Assembly (NCBI GenBank): GCA_009923345.1
Contig: RFTR01000015.1
Coordinates: 1-19,384 of the forward strand
Direction of reading: 5' to 3'
DNA length: 19,384 nucleotides
Origin: Betaproteobacteria bacterium
GTDB lineage: Bacteria; Pseudomonadota; Gammaproteobacteria; Burkholderiales; Burkholderiaceae_C
Shown here: one piece after another, positions 15,810-19,384 of the stretch
Layout of the letters: each line of letters starts with the position of its first letter
How positions within the stretch are numbered: position 1 is the first letter of the stretch
Translations under genes and position numbers: made by a program
Notes under the pieces: model-generated
Told to the model about the DNA's origin: nothing
What the model saw: only the letters and a program-made list of their open reading frames with translations
The model's database searches: none

Positions 15810-16256
15810 TTAAACGCCGACATCCACTTCGGTCCAGCCAATGGTTTTGGTTTGACCTTCTTCGTTGGATGCCCAAAATTCAACCTTGAAACGAAAACCG
15901 GCGCCTTTAGGTGTTTTTTCTTTCACCACACCGTATGTGGTGATGACTTCGTTCGCCAAAGTGGAGGCCACATATTTGCAGACAAAGCGTGCACTTTTGA
16001 AAAAGTTGGCGCCAAAATAATTCACACACATTTCGGAAATGTAGGCAGAAGACATTTCACCGGTTTGAATGGGAGCTGCCAAACCTGTTTGGTGGGCATA
16101 CACCGGGTCCCAGTGATTTGGATTGAAGCGGCCCCACAGCCGCGAACCCATGAGTTGAATGGCCGCCTTTTTTTTTACGCCTTCCAATTCAAAACCAATC
16201 GGGGTGTCGACGGTGATCAAGCCCTGACTTTGGGCAGTTTGATAAGGTGGGTTCAT
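15810..16256 (-). CDS. MaoC-like hotdog protein, C-terminal dehydratase type
   Basis: This 148-residue single hotdog domain has the hydratase segment R43-F-N-P-N-H48-W-D50, then GLAAPIQTG at 58-66. The catalytic histidine is present, but the aspartate that starts the DxNPxH dyad is Arg. It is thus complementary to the neighbouring subunit. The start at 16256 is set by AAGGA 6 bases upstream and by the protein beginning where homologous domains begin; a longer open frame reaching 16463 merely overlaps the disrupted synthetase gene. It is expected to form a heteromer with the protein encoded 42 bases downstream and to hydrate an enoyl-CoA. Confidence 0.82.
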   Translation of the reverse strand: MNPPYQTAQSQGLITVDTPIGFELEGVKKKAAIQLMGSRLWGRFNPNHWDPVYAHQTGLAAPIQTGEMSSAYISEMCVNYFGANFFKSARFVCKYVASTLANEVITTYGVVKEKTPKGAGFRFKVEFWASNEEGQTKTIGWTEVDVGV

Positions 16257-16262
16257 GAAAAG

Positions 16263-16267
16263 TCCTT
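16263..16267 (-). promoter_or_regulatory. Ribosome binding site of the small MaoC subunit gene
   Basis: AAGGA on the minus strand lies 6 bases before the ATG at 16256. It decides the start over the much longer open frame that runs into the synthetase pseudogene. It also shows that this gene has its own initiation site and does not depend on translation of the disrupted gene in front of it. Confidence 0.7.
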
Positions 16268-16285
16268 TGTAAAAAATGTGTGTGT

Positions 16286-17895
16286 TTAAGCAGGGGCAGA
16301 CATGCCTAAAGATTGCATGGCCATGTGGGAGAGTAAAAACTTGCGCGTGCGGCCTGAGGGCGTCACGGGCACATCCTGTGCACTGATAAACAAAAAATGT
16401 TTGGGTACTTTGAAGCGTGCCAATCGCTCGGCACACAGCGTCTGTAACTCTGCCGGATCGCACGAGGTCTGATCACGCAGCACCACGAATGCCACACCGA
16501 TTTCACCCATGCGCTCATCAGGCACCGGCACCACATGGGCTTGAAGCACCGTTGAGACCACCCATCACTGGTGAATGCAGCCAATGTCTCCTCAGGCTTG
16601 TTGTAATAACCCGCTGTCACACCGGGTCCTTTGGCTTGCAACTCACCGACTTGTCCGCGTGCAAGCACTTGCCCTGTTTCAGGATCGACCACTCGGTAAA
16701 TCACCAAACGATTTTCAAGCTCGGGAAAGCCAGCGGGCCCCACATCACGCAAACGTCCGTTGGTATGCAACCAGCGCTCTTGCTTGTCAGTGGGTTGTGT
16801 GACCGTGCTTGAGGCAGTCACCTCGGTCATGCCGTAACCAGTGGTGATTTCCTGAGGATGCAAATATTCCAATATTTGCTGCCATATGCTGGCTGGCGCC
16901 CGTCCGCCAGATGACAAGACCGAACGCAAACTGGACACTGGGTAGGGATGTATTTTTTGCACATCAATCAAAGCCAAGGTCATGGCAGGGATCAGCAAAA
17001 TATCTGTGGCTTGGTAGGTGTCAATCGCCTCTAGCGTGGCTTTGGCATCAAATCGGGTTTGGGGAATGATGGCGCCACCCACAAACATGCAGGCCAATAA
17101 ACCCTCGACATACCCGTAGACATGGTAGAGCGGTAACGAGAAAAGAATACGCCGCGCATCTTCAAAACCACGGGCCCACGCACTGCCAAAAGCGGTGCGC
17201 AACATCATGTCGTGCGTGAGGATCACACCTTTTGGAAAACCTGTTGTGCCAGAGGTGTAGATGATGTCGCATGTTGTTTGTGGACCGGGGTGCTCGACAG
17301 GCTGCATGTTCAAACCTTCGCCAAGTGCGTTGAGCAAAGTGCAACCCCCATGCCATGTGTCTGTGTGGTCTTCACCGGCGGCAAACACGATCACATTTTT
17401 TAACTTGGGAAACACATCGCCACCGCCCTGCACTTGCCAATTCGGGACAAGCTCATCCAGATAACGCCAATAAGGCATGTTTCGGAAACTGTCCATCGTG
17501 ATCAGCATGACGGCGTCAGACTGTTTGAGGACATAAGCTAACTCATCACGCTTGTTTAAAAAATTGACTGGAACGGCCACTGCCCCCACCATGGAAATGG
17601 CAAATTTCACGGCCACAAACTCGGGGAAATTGGCCATCAGCAAAGCCACATGGTCACCTGGCTTGACACCCTTACTGACCAATCCTGCGGCCAGTTGCAC
17701 AGACCAAGCATGCATTTGCGAATAGGTCCATGTGCGGCGGTCAGTGATGACAAATGACCGGTCTGGAAAGTCTCGCGCGTTCTTCGCCAGCAAGCCATCC
17801 AAACTGAGCGCTTGCCAGACTGGAAATCTTTGACGCAGCAACGCCTGTCTTTCGCTGAGCGAAGGCCATTGAGGGTTGACGGCGCTTGTTGTCAA
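16286..17895 (-). pseudogene. Acyl-CoA synthetase (AMP-forming), disrupted by internal deletion and frameshift
   Basis: The first 446 codons are a normal ANL-superfamily ligase, with P-loop IIYTSGTTGFPKG, YGMTE and GYYNKPEETLAAFTSDGW. Right after the Trp codon at 16558-16560 the frame stops making sense. The family-like C-terminal part (QAHVVPVPDERMGEIGVAFVVL to GRTRKFLL) continues in another frame and ends at 16286. The expected stretch with TGD, the hinge Asp/Lys loop and the GGxNxYPxEVE motif, some 45-50 residues, is absent. This is therefore a deletion whose length is not a multiple of three, not a simple one-base slip. Without the hinge the enzyme should be dead. A sequencing or assembly error is the alternative. 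The start is TTG at 17895, as no ATG is near. It is the promoter-proximal gene of the operon. Confidence 0.85.
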
Positions 17896-17906
17896 AAGAA
17901 TTCTCT

Positions 17907-17934
17907 GATAAAGTTACTGATGAGTATGATTATC
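17907..17934. promoter_or_regulatory. 28-bp palindrome, probable TetR operator over the operon promoter
   Basis: The site reads GATAA-N3-TACT-N4-AGTA-N3-TTATC and is centred between 17920 and 17921. Both inner and outer arms are perfect, and 20 of 28 positions are symmetric overall. On the minus strand its first six bases are GATAAT, one change from a consensus -10 box, with a weak TTGGAT at 17954-17959 as a -35 at a long 19-base spacing. A transcript would start about 26 bases before the TTG of the first operon gene. Binding of the operon's TetR protein here would block the promoter. This is inferred from position and symmetry. Confidence 0.6.
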
Positions 17935-17957
17935 TACCTGCAAGAATTTTTGCATCC

Positions 17958-17971
17958 AAGGGTTTTCCCTT
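17958..17971. repeat. Small perfect hairpin in the divergent intergenic region
   Basis: AAGGG-TTTT-CCCTT forms a 5-bp stem with a 4-base loop, between the operon palindrome and the SDR start. It could be a second protein site, part of the SDR leader or chance. No convincing -35/-10 pair for the plus-strand SDR gene was found around it. Confidence 0.3.
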
Positions 17972-18015
17972 AAACCAGACTCAAAGCGTCACGCAGGCAT
18001 TTTTGGAATGAACTA

Positions 18016-18020
18016 AAGGG
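18016..18020 (+). promoter_or_regulatory. Ribosome binding site of the SDR gene
   Basis: AAGGG lies 6 bases before the ATG at 18027. This favours the ATG over the in-frame TTG at 18021, which would sit directly against the site. Confidence 0.65.
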
Positions 18021-18026
18021 TTGACA

Positions 18027-18800
18027 ATGAAGATTGATTTTTCTGGTCAGGTTGCTGTAGTCACTGGCGCAGGCGGCGGCATCGGCCGCGCAGTTGCATT
18101 GGCGTTGAGTGACATTGGTGCCAAGGTGTTACTGGTAGATCTGGCTGAAGAGGCCGGACTCGAAACACAAGCGCAGATTGAGAGTACGGGCAAGCAAGCT
18201 CTGTTTGTGAAAGCCGATGTCAGTGACCCCGAACAAGTTCAGCACTATGTCAATGCCGCCATGCAAACATGGGGGCGGATAGATGTCTTCATGAACAACG
18301 CTGCTTGGCAAGGCGAAATCCATTCATTGATTGACTACCCTGTCGACGTGTTTGACAAAGTCATGAACATCAATGTGCGTGGCGTTTTTTTAGGCTTGAA
18401 ATATGTGCTGCCCGTCATGCTGGCACAAGGACGAGGCGCCGTTGTCAACACAGCATCTCTGGGATCCTTTTTGGCCACGCGCAAACTTGGTCCTTACACC
18501 GCCAGCAAACACGCCGTCATGGGACTGACCAAAACAGCTGCATTGGAAGTTGCACGCAAAGGAATTCGAGTGAATGCGGTCTGCCCCGGACCTGTGGATA
18601 CAGACATGTTGCGAGACATTGAAGCATCACAAGCAAGTGGGTCGGCGGAACAATTGCGCGCACAACGAACAGCTTCTATTCCCGATGGAAGATACGCCGA
18701 ACCCGCTGAGGTTGCCAATTTGATGGTTTATCTGGCCTCAGATTTATCCAGCCATATCACGGGCCAGGGAATACAAATCAATGGAGGCAGTCATTATTGA
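18027..18800 (+). CDS. Short-chain dehydrogenase/reductase (SDR)
   Basis: This 257-residue classical SDR has TGAGGGIG at 13-20 for the cofactor, Asp38 after the second strand (favouring NAD over NADP), NNAA at 90-93, Asn116 in INVRG, Ser144, and Tyr157 and Lys161 in YTASK. The catalytic tetrad is therefore complete. The C-terminal segment HITGQGIQINGGSHY is typical of the family. It would interconvert a secondary alcohol and a ketone; feeding a ketone to the monooxygenase of the divergent operon is a natural role (inference). It is the only rightward protein gene in the window and shares the 131-base regulatory gap with the operon. Confidence 0.92.
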   Translation: MKIDFSGQVAVVTGAGGGIGRAVALALSDIGAKVLLVDLAEEAGLETQAQIESTGKQALFVKADVSDPEQVQHYVNAAMQTWGRIDVFMNNAAWQGEIHSLIDYPVDVFDKVMNINVRGVFLGLKYVLPVMLAQGRGAVVNTASLGSFLATRKLGPYTASKHAVMGLTKTAALEVARKGIRVNAVCPGPVDTDMLRDIEASQASGSAEQLRAQRTASIPDGRYAEPAEVANLMVYLASDLSSHITGQGIQINGGSHY

Positions 18801-18808
18801 GGATATTC

Positions 18809-18825
18809 TCAAATTACCAATTTGA
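18809..18825 (+). terminator. AT-rich hairpin after the SDR gene, possible terminator
   Basis: TCAAATT-ACC-AATTTGA is a perfect 7-bp stem with a 3-base loop, 8 bases past the SDR stop codon and followed by the T-rich stretch TTTCATTTT. The stem is poor in G+C, so it would be a weak terminator. Confidence 0.4.
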
Positions 18826-18849
18826 ACAATTTCATTTTCATGCACGCGC

Positions 18850-19012
18850 AAGGAAGTCGATCTATAAAGCCTGCAGGTTCATTACGAATAAGGAAGTCGA
18901 ACTTTTCCTTTATATGATTCCAGCACTAGCGCAGGAGTCGAACTTTTGCAGATTTGAGTTCGAGCCCTGGTTGTAGCGTCTAACTTTTCGCGTGCAAAAT
19001 CGCAGCAGTGAG
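18850..19012. repeat. Four degenerate ~41-bp tandem repeat units
   Basis: The core AGTCGAACTTTT recurs with the GTC at 18856, 18896, 18937 and 18978, that is at steps of 40, 41 and 41 bases. The second and third cores match almost fully, the fourth has GTCTAACTTTT, and the first keeps only AAGGAAGTCGA. A second conserved block (TTC or similar, then AGC) recurs about 21 bases after each core. The units are too diverged to be a CRISPR array. On the minus strand the core reads GTTCGAC(T), like a tRNA T loop. Confidence 0.5.
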
Positions 19013-19019
19013 GGCAAAT

Positions 19020-19064
19020 TTGACCAAAAGGCTGGAAAATTTGTAATTTACAAATTTTGGTCAA
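19020..19064. repeat. Interrupted palindrome
   Basis: The right arm TTACAAATTTTGGTCAA (19048-19064) is the exact reverse complement of TTGACCAAAA (19020-19029) joined to TTTGTAA (19040-19046). Ten extra bases, GGCTGGAAAA, split the left arm, so a once perfect 35-bp palindrome seems to have gained an insertion. It could be a terminator or a recombinase or replication protein site. Confidence 0.5.
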
Positions 19065-19138
19065 TTACACGAAATATTACACGGCGGCTATTTTTACACG
19101 TAACTCATTGATTTATATATGTTTTTGACGGGCCTGGC

Positions 19139-19186
19139 TTTCTGTTAATCCGGCGGCACGTGATTGAGTTACAGCTTGAGGAGCCA
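19139..19186 (+). pseudogene. Degenerate tRNA-Asn 3' half, probable attachment-site remnant
   Basis: This 48-base stretch aligns without gaps to the tRNA-Asn fragment at 1-48. The first 14 bases (TTTCTGTTAATCCG) and the last 8 (AGGAGCCA) are identical, with 34 of 48 matching overall. The variable region and T arm are scrambled; CGTGA and ACAGC no longer pair, and the T loop has lost TTCGA. It cannot fold as a tRNA. The shared TTT before the anticodon loop is foreign to tRNA-Asn, so both copies probably descend from the same kind of element junction. A weak A-rich/T-rich stem (19191-19197 with 19213-19219) follows, matching the layout at the left copy. Confidence 0.65.
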
Positions 19187-19384
19187 CCTAAAAAAGCCGC
19201 ATCAAAAGCCGTGCTTTTTCCTTTTTTACGCCACTACTTGTCGCGCTGAGGGCCTCTGGGTGACTTTTTGCCCTCAAATTTCATCGAGTTATTGCTCGTA
19301 TATTACACGGGCAGCAGCATCAGTCAAGGGGCTGGAGTGAACTCAATTCCAGCGCCTTAGACTAAAAGTCACCACTCCCCAAAC
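19187..19384. other. Gene-free right edge with short inverted repeats
   Basis: No gene is visible. The stretch contains TGAGGGC/GCCCTCA (19247-19253 and 19270-19276), GGTGACTTTT/AAAAGTCACC (19259-19268 and 19364-19373), and GCTGGA/TCCAGC flanking a short spacer near 19331-19353. It also has a second copy of ATATTACACGG (19300-19310; first at 19074-19084). These could be protein sites of a mobile element or chance. Confidence 0.35.

Larger units (their letters stand above)
18826..19138. other. Gene-free AT-rich region with degenerate repeats
   Basis: No convincing gene is seen on either strand. A 60-codon frame on the minus strand (18882-19064) runs through the repeats and resembles nothing known to me. 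The stretch holds four ~41-bp degenerate repeat units, an interrupted palindrome, and at 18958-18967 the ten bases GTTCGAGCCC, identical to the T arm of the tRNA-Asn fragment at 25-34. It looks like decayed sequence at the edge of an integrated element. Confidence 0.5.

Noticed and set aside
17881..17960. TTGACA at the first codons of the disrupted synthetase as a -35 box
   Set aside because: It is the TTG start codon followed by ACA inside the coding frame, and no suitable -10 hexamer follows at 16-18 bases.
18850..19012. CRISPR array
   Set aside because: Units share only about 12-15 bases and differ between copies, and there are no cas genes nearby.
18882..19064. A 60-codon minus-strand frame with a CPHC motif
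   Set aside because: It has no visible ribosome site, runs through the degenerate repeats and half of the interrupted palindrome, and resembles nothing known; one CxxC is not enough to call a gene.

Overview
The window is a catabolic gene cluster from a Gram-negative bacterium, most likely a betaproteobacterium of the Burkholderiales. That placement is an inference from the style of the proteins, roughly half G+C, and a tRNA-Asn remnant whose 3' half reads like those of that group. Eighteen genes lie head to tail on the minus strand from 17895 down to 156. One SDR gene diverges from them at 18027. Gaps inside the run are 50 bases or less, and five junctions are 4-base ATGA stop/start overlaps, so the run looks like one very long operon read from a promoter near 17.93 kb.

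In transcription order the operon holds: an acyl-CoA synthetase broken by an internal deletion plus frameshift; two small MaoC/hotdog subunits; a type I Baeyer-Villiger-like flavin monooxygenase; a TetR regulator; a 3-hydroxyacyl-CoA dehydrogenase; an acyl-CoA dehydrogenase; a second, intact acyl-CoA synthetase; a tandem NTF2/SnoaL-like protein; a crotonase; a complete five-gene branched-chain-amino-acid-type ABC importer (binding protein, two permeases, two ATPases); a thiolase; a second crotonase; and a cyclase-family metal hydrolase. The terminator hairpin at 55-80 lies just past the last gene.

Read together (inference), the genes describe uptake of an organic acid or related compound and its breakdown. 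An alcohol would be oxidised by the SDR, a ketone would be oxygenated by the monooxygenase, a ring or ester opened by the hydrolase, and the resulting acid activated with CoA and beta-oxidised to acetyl-CoA. An alicyclic or terpenoid-type ketone or carboxylate is the most natural substrate, but the sequence does not identify it.

The flanks suggest a genomic island. The first 48 bases are a tRNA-Asn(GTT) 3' half that starts at the anticodon loop and has no matching 5' stem. A degraded copy of the same length sits at 19139-19186. Both begin with the same 14 bases and end with the same 8. Between the SDR gene and the right copy is an AT-rich stretch without genes, holding degenerate ~41-bp repeats and inverted repeats. 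No integrase, transposase, rRNA or CRISPR array is visible.

The points most worth a second look are the tRNA-Asn fragments flanking the cluster, the disrupted synthetase, the paired hotdog subunits that each keep a different half of the catalytic Asp/His motif, the two crotonases that each keep a different one of the two catalytic glutamates, the tandem NTF2-like protein of unknown role, and a 28-bp operator-like palindrome upstream of the operon.
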